Of a DNA stretch of 64,000 nucleotides, positions 34,328-43,251 are shown piece by piece. Source of the DNA: an uncultured Porphyromonadaceae bacterium (GTDB lineage Bacteria > Bacteroidota > Bacteroidia > Bacteroidales > Muribaculaceae); NCBI GenBank assembly GCA_902461565.1, contig CABPYL010000002.1, positions 66,412 to 130,411 on the forward strand, read 5' to 3'. Under the pieces are notes generated by a model. The model searched no databases. It saw only the letters and a program-made list of their open reading frames with translations, and was not told the origin of the DNA. The position numbers were made by a program, and so were the translations under genes. Each line of letters starts with the position of its first letter. The stretch's first letter is position 1.

Positions 34328-35323
34328 ATGAGTGAAAGTGTAAATATCCGAGAACTCAACGAACTGGTAGCCGGCAAGAGTGATTTTATAAGCATGGTTA
34401 CCCACGGCATGGACCAGACGATCGTAGGGCAGAAACACCTTGTAGAAAGTCTTCTTGTTGCATTGCTTGCAAATGGACACATACTCCTTGAAGGTGTGCC
34501 GGGCCTTGCCAAAACCCTTGCAATCAAAACGCTGGCACAGCTTATCGATGCAAAATACAGCCGAATCCAGTTTACCCCCGACCTTCTGCCCGGTGATGTT
34601 AACGGTACTATGATTTATAGTGTGAAGAACGAGCAGTTCCAGGTGAAGAAAGGCCCTATATTCGCCAACTTCGTGCTTGCCGATGAAATTAACCGAGCCC
34701 CGGCAAAGGTACAGTCAGCACTTCTTGAGGCCATGCAGGAACGCCAGGTAACTATCGGCGACCATACTTTCCCTCTCGACAAACCTTTCCTCGTAATGGC
34801 TACACAAAACCCTATTGAACAGGAAGGTACATATCCGCTGCCCGAGGCGCAGGTAGACCGTTTTCTGATGAAAGTCGTTATCGGTTATCCAACCAAGGAC
34901 GAGGAACGTGAGATTATTCGTATGAACATCGCCCAGGATGCCAGGAAGGTGATGCCGCTGCTTCGTCCCGAAGAGGTTATCGAGGCGCAGAAGATAGTGG
35001 AGAAGATTTATGTAGACGAGAAGATTGAACGTTACATCGTTGATATTGTTTTTGCAACGCGAACACCACGCGAATACGGTCTTGAAGACCTCGCTTCATA
35101 TATTTCGTTTGGCGCTTCGCCTCGAGCATCCATATCGCTTGCAAAAGCAGCCCGCGCGTATGCGTTCCTGCACCAGCGCGGATATGTGATTCCCGAGGAT
35201 GTGATTTCTGTTTGCCACGATGTGCTCCGCCACCGTATTGGATTAACATATGAGGCCGAGGCAAACAACTTTACTACCGATATGATAATCACCGATATCC
35301 TGGACAAGGTTCAGGTACCCTGA
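34328..35323 (+). CDS. MoxR family AAA+ ATPase (Bat operon)
   Basis: The product is about 331 residues. Walker A is GVPGLAKT (about 58-65), Walker B FVLADEINRAPAKVQSALLEAMQE, and a MATQNPIEQEGTYPLPEAQ sensor region follows. MoxR ATPases act with VWA-domain proteins as chaperones; the VWA proteins BatA and BatB are encoded downstream. The ATG at 34328 starts the conserved ELNELV region; the 28 upstream in-frame codons have no conserved features. Confidence 0.92.
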   Translation: MSESVNIRELNELVAGKSDFISMVTHGMDQTIVGQKHLVESLLVALLANGHILLEGVPGLAKTLAIKTLAQLIDAKYSRIQFTPDLLPGDVNGTMIYSVKNEQFQVKKGPIFANFVLADEINRAPAKVQSALLEAMQERQVTIGDHTFPLDKPFLVMATQNPIEQEGTYPLPEAQVDRFLMKVVIGYPTKDEEREIIRMNIAQDARKVMPLLRPEEVIEAQKIVEKIYVDEKIERYIVDIVFATRTPREYGLEDLASYISFGASPRASISLAKAARAYAFLHQRGYVIPEDVISVCHDVLRHRIGLTYEAEANNFTTDMIITDILDKVQVP

Positions 35324-35349
35324 TAAACATTTAGGAACTACTTCCGGAT

Positions 35350-36225
35350 ATGGATTCCAATGAACTTATAAAAAAAGTTCGCAAGATTGAAATAAAGACA
35401 CGCGGACTTTCCCAGAACATCTTTGCTGGCGAATATCATTCGGCTTTCAAAGGTCGCGGCATGACGTTCTCGGAGGTGCGCGCATATCAGTACGGCGATG
35501 ATATCCGCGATATCGACTGGAATGTAACCGCCCGCCACAATCAGCCATATATTAAGGTATATGAGGAGGAGCGCGAGCTCACGGTGATGCTTCTTGTGGA
35601 TGTTTCCGCCAGCCGCAATTTCGGTGCCACAGGTCCTGAAAAACGCGAGATGATTGCCGAGATTGCCGCTACAATCGCATTTTCGGCTATTCAGAACAAT
35701 GATAAAATCGGCGCCATCTTTTTCTCGGATAAGGTAGAGAAGTTTATCTCGCCAAAGAAAGGCCGTAAACATATTCTGTTCCTTATTCGCGAATTGCTCG
35801 ATTTTCAGCCAGAAAGCAAGGGAACCGATATTGCGCAGGCTGTGCGTTATTTCAGCAACGCGCTAAAGCGTCGTTGCACCATGTTTCTTCTCTCCGACTT
35901 TATCGATAGTTCTGACTATCGGACGCCTCTTACCGTTGCTGTGTCGCGCCACGATGTCATGGCCATTCAGGTGTATGACAAACGCGATGGCGAGATGCCG
36001 GATGTAGGTCTGGTTCGCGTTGCTGATCTGGAAACAGGGCAGACGTGCTGGATAGATACTTCTTCGTCGCGCACGCGCAAGGCATACAACAAATGGTGGT
36101 ACGACCGTCAGCAGCAGATGAGTTCCACACTACGGTCTAACCGTGTCGACTATGTTTCTGTGGCCACCGACGAGGATTACGTACGCGCTCTGATGAGTCT
36201 GTTTAAAAATCGTTCGGCTGTATGA
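35350..36225 (+). CDS. DUF58 domain protein of the Bat operon
   Basis: This 291-residue soluble protein has the DUF58 core (GRGMTFSEVRAYQYGDDIRDIDWNVTARHNQPYIKVYEEERELTVMLLVDVS across about 36-87) and a degenerate VWA-like fold with DVSASRNFG. DUF58 proteins nearly always accompany MoxR ATPases. It overlaps the next gene by ATGA. Confidence 0.9.
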   Translation: MDSNELIKKVRKIEIKTRGLSQNIFAGEYHSAFKGRGMTFSEVRAYQYGDDIRDIDWNVTARHNQPYIKVYEEERELTVMLLVDVSASRNFGATGPEKREMIAEIAATIAFSAIQNNDKIGAIFFSDKVEKFISPKKGRKHILFLIRELLDFQPESKGTDIAQAVRYFSNALKRRCTMFLLSDFIDSSDYRTPLTVAVSRHDVMAIQVYDKRDGEMPDVGLVRVADLETGQTCWIDTSSSRTRKAYNKWWYDRQQQMSSTLRSNRVDYVSVATDEDYVRALMSLFKNRSAV

Positions 36226-37256
36226 AAATGAAACACAAAACATATCGTTGCGCAGCTGTATGCGCCGTTGCTGCACTTATGGCAGCTTCGTTGGTGGCGG
36301 CTCCGCGACGTTCGGCATCAGGTATTTCGGTTTCGGCATCAATTGATTCCGCGATTGTTGAAATGGGCGATCTCAACCATCTGCGTGTGAAAGTCGATAT
36401 GCCCGAAAGTGCCTCGCGCGGTGCCCGAATAGTCGATTTCCCTGAGATTGCCGCCGGCGATGATTATGTTACCTGGAACGGTATCGATATTGTAAAGATA
36501 GATACCGTCTCTACTATAGAAGGCGGAAAACGGGTTATAGATTACGATTTCACCATTCAGGCATTTGACCCCGGAACGGTTTCATTACCACCTTTTGCTG
36601 TACTTGGCTCGGAAGGCGCTGATACGGCATTTTCCAATGTCGTTACGTTCAAAGTGGCTCCTGTTGATGTCGATTCTCTCGAGACAATCAATCCGATGCA
36701 ATCAATCGTAAATCCGGCCACCCGCTGGTACGACTATATTCCCGACTGGCTTATATGGACGCTGCTTGGTCTTGTTGTAGCGAGCATGGCAGTGGCTGCA
36801 TATCTGCTTCTGCGCAAACATAAGGTTGAAGTTGAAATCAAACGAGCCAAACCGGTTCCTCCGTACGAACTGGCAATGTCGCGTCTCCAGAGCCTGCGTT
36901 CACGCAATCTGCCCGAAAACGGCCACGAGAAAGAATTCTATACCGAACTTGTCGATATCCTGCGCGATTATCTGCAGGGCCGTTTCGGTATAAACGCTAT
37001 GGAAATGACTTCAACTCAGATTGTGAAGGCCTTGCGTACCAATGCCGAGACACGAATGTCTGCAGACACCGTCAAGTCTGTCCTTTCTATGGCCGACTTT
37101 GTAAAATTTGCTAAGGTAAGACCTGTCCCCGATGATAATGTGCGTGCGTTCTCCCGTGCCCAGGATTTTGTGGAACAGACCAAGCCAGCTCCCGAACCCG
37201 AGCCTGAAATAGCGGACGGCAAGGAAACAACCGATACCAACAAACCCTCCAAATAA
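36222..37256 (+). CDS. Membrane protein of the Bat operon, BatD-like layout
   Basis: The 344-residue product has a signal peptide (to about 27), a periplasmic beta domain beginning SASIDSAIVEMGDLNHLRVKV, one TM segment (about 173-195, WLIWTLLGLVVASMAVAAYLLL) and a cytoplasmic tail with FYTELVDILRDYLQGRFGINAMEMTSTQI. Layout and tail parallel BatD five genes later, so it may be a shorter paralogue or the DUF4381-type subunit. Its position between DUF58 and batA is usual in Bacteroidetes. The exact role is unknown. Confidence 0.75.
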   Translation: MKMKHKTYRCAAVCAVAALMAASLVAAPRRSASGISVSASIDSAIVEMGDLNHLRVKVDMPESASRGARIVDFPEIAAGDDYVTWNGIDIVKIDTVSTIEGGKRVIDYDFTIQAFDPGTVSLPPFAVLGSEGADTAFSNVVTFKVAPVDVDSLETINPMQSIVNPATRWYDYIPDWLIWTLLGLVVASMAVAAYLLLRKHKVEVEIKRAKPVPPYELAMSRLQSLRSRNLPENGHEKEFYTELVDILRDYLQGRFGINAMEMTSTQIVKALRTNAETRMSADTVKSVLSMADFVKFAKVRPVPDDNVRAFSRAQDFVEQTKPAPEPEPEIADGKETTDTNKPSK

Positions 37257-37268
37257 TCAAAGATAACG

Positions 37269-38255
37269 ATGCATTTTGCCCATCCTCAAATACTTTGGTT
37301 TTTACTGATACTCGTGCCGCTGACGGTGTGGTATGTGCTTAAACAGCGCAGCCTAAACGCCACGATTTCGCTGAGTACAACTGCGCCATTCGCAAAACTG
37401 CCAAAGACGTGGAAGCAGTATCTGCGTCATCTTCTGTTTATTCTGCGCATGGCCACATTGGCATGCCTGATTGTAGTTATGGCGCGCCCGCAAGTACGCG
37501 ACAGCTGGCGCACGACATCTACCGAAGGTACCGATATTGTGCTTGCACTCGACGTTTCGTCGTCGATGATGGCCAGAGATTTCACACCCGACCGCTTCGA
37601 AGCCGCCAAGGAAGTGGCCGCGAAGTTTATTTCCGGCCGCGAGAGTGATAACATAGGTATTGTGGTGTTCGCCGGCGAGAGTCTTACCGGTGTCCCGATG
37701 ACCGTAGACCGCGGTCAGCTTCTGCAATATCTTCAGAATCTTTCGATGAACGTACTGGAGGACGGTACGGCTATCGGCGACGGTATCGCCACGTCGCTCA
37801 ACCGTCTTAAAGAAGGTAAGGCAAAGAGCAAGAGTATTATTCTGCTTACCGACGGCAGCAACAATACCGGCGTTGTGGCTCCTGTAACCGCCGCAGAGGT
37901 AGCGAAAGAGCTTGGCGTAAAAATCTATACCATTGGCGTGGGCACGAACGGTACTGCTCCATATCCTACTCGCACGCTAACCGGCAGGATCGAGTTTACT
38001 CCGCAGCCTGTCGTAATTGATGAGGCTACCCTTCAAAAAATCGCCGATACTACCGGCGGCAAGTATTTCCGTGCTACAGGCAACCGCGTGCTCAACGAGG
38101 TTTTCGATGAAATAGACTCTTTGGAAAAAACGCAGATGGATGTAAAGCATTTCTCCCATACAGAGGATAACTATATGGTATGGGCGTGGCTTGCATTTGG
38201 CTTTTTTGCGTCCGGTCTCCTTCTGCGATATACCGTTCTCCGTACAATACCCTGA
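37269..38255 (+). CDS. batA: VWA-domain protein BatA
   Basis: The 328-residue inner-membrane protein has two N-terminal TM segments (about 8-22 and 57-75), a VWA domain with MIDAS DVSSSM (about 96-101) and TDGSNNTG, and a C-terminal TM (about 302-322). BatA proteins bind partner proteins through the metal site and are implicated in aerotolerance and envelope stress in Bacteroides fragilis. It lies 12 bp from the upstream gene and 7 bp before batB. Confidence 0.9.
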   Translation: MHFAHPQILWFLLILVPLTVWYVLKQRSLNATISLSTTAPFAKLPKTWKQYLRHLLFILRMATLACLIVVMARPQVRDSWRTTSTEGTDIVLALDVSSSMMARDFTPDRFEAAKEVAAKFISGRESDNIGIVVFAGESLTGVPMTVDRGQLLQYLQNLSMNVLEDGTAIGDGIATSLNRLKEGKAKSKSIILLTDGSNNTGVVAPVTAAEVAKELGVKIYTIGVGTNGTAPYPTRTLTGRIEFTPQPVVIDEATLQKIADTTGGKYFRATGNRVLNEVFDEIDSLEKTQMDVKHFSHTEDNYMVWAWLAFGFFASGLLLRYTVLRTIP

Positions 38256-38262
38256 TTGAAAT

Positions 38263-39315
38263 ATGTTCGACTTCGCATATCCACTGAATCTGTATCTTCT
38301 GTTGCTGGTTCCTCTGTTGGGATTACTCTTCCTCGGTGCCCGCGCTTCCAGAAGAGCCAAGCTGCGCCGTTTCGGGCGTCCTGATGTAGTGGCGCAACTT
38401 ATGCCGGATGCTTCCCGGTATACGCCCGCTGTAAAGATTGTTCTTCAGCTCATTGCTGTGGCTGCGTTAGTTCTGATGCTCGCACGCCCGCGCTCAGGTG
38501 CCAAGGAACAGCAGGAAACATCGGCTGGCATAGAAGTAATGATTGCATTTGACGTGTCCAACTCTATGCTGGCATCGTCCACCGACCGACCTGACGGAGT
38601 TTCCCGTCTGGAACGAGCAAGGCTTCTTCTTGAAAAGCTTATCGACAAACTCGATAATGACAAGGTTGGCCTTGTGATCTACGCTCAGCAACCTAAGATG
38701 CAGTTGCCGCTTACGTCCGATTTCTATTCGGCTAAAATGTTTTTGAACGAACTTAGCCCCAAACTGATAGCTAATCAGGGTACCGATATATCAGATGCCA
38801 TAAAGATGGCAATGAACGGCTTTTCGCCAGCTAAGGACATGCACAAGGCTATTATCCTGATTACCGATGCTGAGGACCACGAGGGTGCGGCTCTTGAAAC
38901 CGCCAAGCTGGCTGCTGACAACGGCATACAGATAGACGTTATCGGGTTAGGTACTGCCCAGGGTTCTTTGGTGCCCGGTGTTACCGGCCCTGACGGTCGT
39001 CCGGTAGTGAGCTCGCTCAACGAAAAACTTGCAAAAGAGATAGCCGAGGCCGGCGACGGCATCTATGTCAATGGTGCATCTCCTTCTGCATTATCCGACC
39101 TGCAGTCGCAGCTGGATAAACTGCAGAAATCGGAATTCAGTACCGTAACCTATTCGGCCGGCGCTGAACAGTTCCCTACATTTGCATTTCTTGCTTTCAT
39201 CTTCATTCTTATAGACTTCTTCGTTGTCGACCGCAAGATCAGCTGGCTTAAAGGCGTCAACTTCTTCACTAAAAACGGTGCAACAAAGAACAGCGCAAAG
39301 GAGGATACAAAATGA
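38263..39315 (+). CDS. batB: VWA-domain protein BatB
   Basis: This 350-residue protein has the same layout as BatA: two N-terminal TM helices, VWA MIDAS DVSNSM (about 97-102), TDAEDHEG (about 205-212) and a C-terminal TM near 307-325. It overlaps batC by ATGA (39312-39315). Two VWA proteins in tandem are the norm for Bat operons. Confidence 0.9.
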   Translation: MFDFAYPLNLYLLLLVPLLGLLFLGARASRRAKLRRFGRPDVVAQLMPDASRYTPAVKIVLQLIAVAALVLMLARPRSGAKEQQETSAGIEVMIAFDVSNSMLASSTDRPDGVSRLERARLLLEKLIDKLDNDKVGLVIYAQQPKMQLPLTSDFYSAKMFLNELSPKLIANQGTDISDAIKMAMNGFSPAKDMHKAIILITDAEDHEGAALETAKLAADNGIQIDVIGLGTAQGSLVPGVTGPDGRPVVSSLNEKLAKEIAEAGDGIYVNGASPSALSDLQSQLDKLQKSEFSTVTYSAGAEQFPTFAFLAFIFILIDFFVVDRKISWLKGVNFFTKNGATKNSAKEDTK

Positions 39316-40157
39316 AAACGAAATATATTCCGGTGATGCTTATGCTTGCGGTGCCGTTGTGTGTCGCAGCCCAGGATCTGTCTATGCCGCAGGCTTCCGA
39401 TGCCTCTGAACAGCAGCAAGTGCCGCAGATATCACAAGAGCATTCTGACGGCACCGCTGAATCGCAAATGCAGGCAAAATACAATACACCGTCGGAATCC
39501 TATAAGGCAGAACGTAACGCCATCCGCAAAGGAAACAGCTACTTTAAGGAGGGAAAGTTCCATCAGGCTCTTGAGGAGTATAACAGGGCTCTTGCCGTTA
39601 ACAGCGGTTCTGTCCGTGGACGTTACAACAAAGCTGTGGCGCTCCTGCAACTGCAAAGCGATGACAACAAAGGCACTCAGAATGACCCGCGAATCCTGGC
39701 TGGCGCTATTCTGGAGGAGATAATTCCGGATGCAAAAAGCTACGATGTGGAAATAGCCGAAAAGGCTTTCTACAACCTTGGAAATATGGCTTTCAATGAT
39801 GAAAAGTATGATCAGGCCATAGAATTATACAAGGGCGCATTGCGCATCCAGCCAAACAATATGTTAACCCGCGAAAATCTGCGTCTTGCCCAGCTTAAAA
39901 AACAGGAGCAAGAACAGAATAAAGACCAACAGAATCAGGACAAGCAGGATCAGCAGCAACAGGAACAACAACAGCAGCAACAGGACCAGCAACAGAAGCA
40001 GGACCAACAGCAACAACAGCAGCAACAACAGCAGCCGATGACACAGTCCGCACAACAGATTCTGCAGTCCATGCAAAATAAAGAGAATACGACCCGAAAG
40101 AAAGTGCAGGAACAGGAGCCTGCCGTCGGACGGCCTCAATCGGACAAACCCTGGTAA
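39312..40157 (+). CDS. batC: TPR protein BatC with glutamine-rich tail
   Basis: The 281-residue secreted or periplasmic protein has a signal peptide (to about 20), TPR repeats at about 69-105 and 152-185 (AIRKGNSYFKEGKFHQALEEYNRALAVN; KAFYNLGNMAFNDEKYDQAIELYKGALRIQPNN), and a tail of about 50 residues (about 197-246) made almost only of Gln with scattered Lys, Asp, Glu and Asn, encoded by CAG/CAA. TPRs probably dock BatA/BatB. The Gln tract is longer and purer than I expect for this family and is prone to length change. Confidence 0.88.
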   Translation: MKTKYIPVMLMLAVPLCVAAQDLSMPQASDASEQQQVPQISQEHSDGTAESQMQAKYNTPSESYKAERNAIRKGNSYFKEGKFHQALEEYNRALAVNSGSVRGRYNKAVALLQLQSDDNKGTQNDPRILAGAILEEIIPDAKSYDVEIAEKAFYNLGNMAFNDEKYDQAIELYKGALRIQPNNMLTRENLRLAQLKKQEQEQNKDQQNQDKQDQQQQEQQQQQQDQQQKQDQQQQQQQQQQPMTQSAQQILQSMQNKENTTRKKVQEQEPAVGRPQSDKPW

Positions 40158-40171
40158 TTTCTTTTGCTACC

Positions 40172-41986
40172 ATGCTCCAGAAACGTTTTCTACTATTTAT
40201 TATATTTGCGTTGGCGGCCGTAACAGTTACCAATGCACAGTCGTTTTCGCTCGTTCAGCCGAGGAATGTGATTCAAGGCCGCAATTTCAATATCACTTTC
40301 CGTCTTTCTGATGGAGAGGGAAATCCGCCCGCAGCGCCACAGCTGAAGGGCTGTACGCTTCTTTACGGTCCCACCACATCTACGATGCAAAGCACGCAGA
40401 TTGTCAATGGAAAGATGTCGTCGTCGTATTCTATTGATTTCTCTTTTGTATATCGTGCCGATACTCCGGGTGATGTTGAGATTCCAGAAGTAACCGTTAA
40501 TTCCGGGGGTAAAGCACTCCGTTCCAAACCGGGACATTTCCAGATTCTTCCTGCCGACCAGACGCCGCAGCAGGGGGGAGGACACCGTCAGGTCCAGCCC
40601 GACGATGTAAGTTCCCAGACACCGGGCGAGATTTCATCAGATGCTCTTCTTGTCCGCGTATTCTTTTCCAAATCCAGTGTTTACGAGCAGGAACCAGTTG
40701 TGGCGACCTTTAAAGTATATACAAAATACGATATTTCGTCGTTCCGCGTAACCACACAGCCGGCTTTCGAAGGTTTCCTTTCGGAAGAATTGCCTGTAGA
40801 TATGGAAAGTTCTATCGAGCATTATAACGGCCAGAACTATCACACGGCAGTGCTCAAGCGTGTGCTTCTGTATCCGCAGCGATCCGGCAAGCTGAGTGTG
40901 AACACAGGCAAATACGATGTAACCGTAGTGCAGTACGAAACCGTGAATATGGGCTTCTTCCGCACTCAGCGTCCTGTTGAACGAGAGGTCACAACATCGT
41001 CTAACGCCGCATCACTTCAAGTGTTACCCCTCCCGGAACCTCGGCCTGCAGGATTTGCCGGCGCCGTAGGTAAATTCTCATCGGTAGAGACAAGTATCGA
41101 TCCCGAACTACTCCGTACAAACGAGGCTGCTGTGTATTCCTATATTATCAAAGGTACCGGCAACATAAAATATCTTGCCGAGCCGGTAATACAGTTCCCG
41201 GCCGGAATAGATGCCTACACGCCCAAGACAGATATAAATGCGAGTATTGTGGGTGGCGGTACAAATATGAGTGGTACGTACCGTACCGATATAACTTTTG
41301 TACCGCAGGAGGTTGGCAATTTTACGATTGAGGGAACTCCGTTTGTGTATTTTAATCCGGATACGAAGCAGTATGTTACCATAGAAGTTCCGTCCCTGCC
41401 AATCCGGGTGTTGAAAGGCAATTCGGTTGCTGCGGCAGTTGAACAAAAGGAAATAGACAAGACCATAAACGATATTCTGCACATCAAGCCAATCAAGGCC
41501 GGTGAGCAACAGATGGAAGTTGCATATCACTTCCAGAAATCGTTCTACTGGCTTGCATATGCAATCGTAGCGCTGATGCTTATAGGTCTTGTAATTGTTT
41601 ACCGCAGACACATACGTCTCGAGGCCGATGTGGCAGGACGCAAGCTTGCCAAGGCTTCCCGGGTAGCCAACAAGCGCCTAAAGGTTGCCCGCGGTTTCAT
41701 GGACCGCCACGAGAACGACAAGTTCTATGCCTCGCTGGCAAGTGCAATATGGGGCTATCTCTCCGACAAGCTTTCTATCCCTGCTTCGCAGCTTACCCGC
41801 GAGAACATAGCTTCCAAGCTGGAAGCATATGGTGTCGCTAACGAAAAAGTACACGATATAGTTGATGTTCTTGACCAGTGTGAGATGGCCCGTTTCACAC
41901 CGGTTCATTCCGATGACGAAGTTGCGGAACTGTATGAAAAAGCTTCGCAATCCATCAACAGCATTGAAAACACCAAGAAACGATAA
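40172..41986 (+). CDS. batD: BatD (oxygen tolerance) protein
   Basis: This 604-residue envelope protein has a signal peptide (to about 23), then several Ig-like beta domains with the BatD entry SFSLVQPRNVIQGRNFNITFRLSDGEG and SDALLVRVFFSKSSVYEQEPVVATFKVYTKYD (about 150-190). One TM segment (about 453-473) and a cytoplasmic helical tail (DKFYASLASAIWGYLSDKLSIPASQLTRENI) follow. It lies 14 bp after batC and 4 bp before batE. Confidence 0.9.
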   Translation: MLQKRFLLFIIFALAAVTVTNAQSFSLVQPRNVIQGRNFNITFRLSDGEGNPPAAPQLKGCTLLYGPTTSTMQSTQIVNGKMSSSYSIDFSFVYRADTPGDVEIPEVTVNSGGKALRSKPGHFQILPADQTPQQGGGHRQVQPDDVSSQTPGEISSDALLVRVFFSKSSVYEQEPVVATFKVYTKYDISSFRVTTQPAFEGFLSEELPVDMESSIEHYNGQNYHTAVLKRVLLYPQRSGKLSVNTGKYDVTVVQYETVNMGFFRTQRPVEREVTTSSNAASLQVLPLPEPRPAGFAGAVGKFSSVETSIDPELLRTNEAAVYSYIIKGTGNIKYLAEPVIQFPAGIDAYTPKTDINASIVGGGTNMSGTYRTDITFVPQEVGNFTIEGTPFVYFNPDTKQYVTIEVPSLPIRVLKGNSVAAAVEQKEIDKTINDILHIKPIKAGEQQMEVAYHFQKSFYWLAYAIVALMLIGLVIVYRRHIRLEADVAGRKLAKASRVANKRLKVARGFMDRHENDKFYASLASAIWGYLSDKLSIPASQLTRENIASKLEAYGVANEKVHDIVDVLDQCEMARFTPVHSDDEVAELYEKASQSINSIENTKKR

Positions 41987-41990
41987 GGAT

Positions 41991-42767
41991 ATGAAAAATA
42001 TTATAACGTCATTATTATTTGTTATCCTGTCTTTACCATCGTTTGCCCTGACACTCGGACAGCAGGCTGATTCGGCATATAATGCCGAAAACTATCCTGA
42101 GGCAATTTCATTGTACAAACAGTCGATCGAGCGAGAAGGTCGTTCAGACGATATATATTATAATCTTGGAAATGCATATTACCGCGCCGACAAGCCTGGT
42201 ATGGCGGTGCTGAACTATGAACGCGCGTTGCGACTCAACCCTACAAACGAAGATGCCCGAACGAATCTTGAGTTTGTGCGCAGTCGCATACAGGACCGCC
42301 CCGAGGACGATACCGCGTTCCTGGCGTCGATACATCATTCAATTGTCAGCGCCATGACTGCCAACGCCTGGGCATGGACGGCTTTCGCTATTTTTGTATT
42401 GCTCACAGGTGCGATAGCACTGTATATATTTTCCACTAACATAACCTTGCGCAAGGTCGGTTTCTTCGGAGGTATAACTTTGATATTGATTCTGCTGTAT
42501 GCGCTCATAGTGGCTTCCGACAGTACGAGCCGTGCGACATCCCACGAATCGGCAGTCGTTATAGCTCCAAGCACTCAGCTGACTTCAGCTCCGCGTGCTT
42601 CTCACGGCGGTTCTGACAAAGTAGTGACAATCCACGAGGGAACGGTTGTGGAACTTGTCGATTCTGTTGACACTCCCGACGACCCGCAGTCGCCGAAATG
42701 GTATAACGTAAAGATTAACAACAATACAAAGGCCTGGCTACGAGCGAGCGACGTGGAACGAATCTGA
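41991..42767 (+). CDS. batE: BatE: TPR plus SH3-like membrane protein
   Basis: The 258-residue protein has a signal peptide (MKNIITSLLFVILSLPSFA), TPR repeats (about 23-95, YYNLGNAYYRADKPGMAVLNYERALRLNP), two TM segments (about 130-150 and 158-176) and a C-terminal bacterial SH3 region (VVTIHEGTVVELVD...WYNVKINNNTKAWL). The start at 41991 was chosen because it begins the signal peptide; earlier in-frame ATGs lie inside batD. It closes the operon. Confidence 0.87.
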   Translation: MKNIITSLLFVILSLPSFALTLGQQADSAYNAENYPEAISLYKQSIEREGRSDDIYYNLGNAYYRADKPGMAVLNYERALRLNPTNEDARTNLEFVRSRIQDRPEDDTAFLASIHHSIVSAMTANAWAWTAFAIFVLLTGAIALYIFSTNITLRKVGFFGGITLILILLYALIVASDSTSRATSHESAVVIAPSTQLTSAPRASHGGSDKVVTIHEGTVVELVDSVDTPDDPQSPKWYNVKINNNTKAWLRASDVERI

Positions 42768-42782
42768 CATTTGCAAACAACA

Positions 42783-42810
42783 ATATGTTATAGAACATAT
42801 AATATTTTTT
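42783..42810 (+). terminator. AT-rich terminator of the Bat operon
   Basis: ATATGTT (42783-42789), loop ATAG, AACATAT (42794-42800), then AATATTTTTT, 15 bp after the batE stop. The stem is weak (7 bp, AT-rich), but position and T run fit. Confidence 0.6.
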
Positions 42811-42819
42811 GACAAAATG

Positions 42820-42851
42820 TTTGCTGAAATGAAAAATAGAAACTAATTTAG
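42820..42851 (+). promoter_or_regulatory. Promoter for the small HTH gene
   Basis: -33 TTTG (42820-42823), 20-bp spacer, -7 TAATTTAG (42844-42851), one mismatch from TAnnTTTG. The predicted leader is about 45 nt before the ATG at 42903. Confidence 0.6.
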
Positions 42852-42902
42852 AGCCTACAAAACAAACAATAGAATCATTAACCCTAAAGCGACCCCAATA
42901 TT

Positions 42903-43160
42903 ATGACAAAGACAATCACCTTTAACGAGTTACGCCGACTCAAAGACCGTCTGCCCGACGGATCGATGCACCAGATTGCAGACAGGTTGAACACCACTGT
43001 TCAGACCGTGCGCAATTATTTCGGCGGAACTAACTACGATTTCGGCAAGAACTGTGGTGTACATATCGAACCGGGTCCCGACGGCGGTATAGTCGTACTT
43101 GATGACAGCACTATCTACGACATGGCTGTCGAAATTCTTCAGCAGCAGGAAGCTGAATAA
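42903..43160 (+). CDS. Small helix-turn-helix DNA-binding protein
   Basis: The 85-residue protein has a clear HTH: LPDGSMHQIADRLNTTVQTVRNYF (about 18-41), where SMHQIADRLNTTVQTVRNYF fits a resolvase/Hin or MerR-like recognition helix. A glycine-rich hairpin (HIEPGPDGGIVVLDD) and a C-terminal helix (IYDMAVEILQQQ) follow. Similar short proteins occur across Bacteroidales; no function is established to my knowledge. It sits behind its own promoter and before a hairpin, so it is a single-gene unit, possibly partly reading through to the stress-protein gene. Confidence 0.8.
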   Translation: MTKTITFNELRRLKDRLPDGSMHQIADRLNTTVQTVRNYFGGTNYDFGKNCGVHIEPGPDGGIVVLDDSTIYDMAVEILQQQEAE

Positions 43161-43182
43161 CCTGTAGGGATTGAAGAAACTG

Positions 43183-43211
43183 CAAAGGACGCGGAACTTC
43201 TGCGTCCTTTG
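43183..43211 (+). terminator. GC-rich hairpin between the small HTH gene and the stress-protein gene
   Basis: CAAAGGACGC (43183-43192) pairs perfectly with GCGTCCTTTG (43202-43211), loop GGAACTTCT. The tail is TTGGTTTAAAA, a poor T run, so it may be a partial terminator, an mRNA-stabilising 3' hairpin or an attenuator ahead of 43252. Confidence 0.7.
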
Positions 43212-43251
43212 TTGGTTTAAAACATAAAACAAACGTATAACTATAGAGTAA

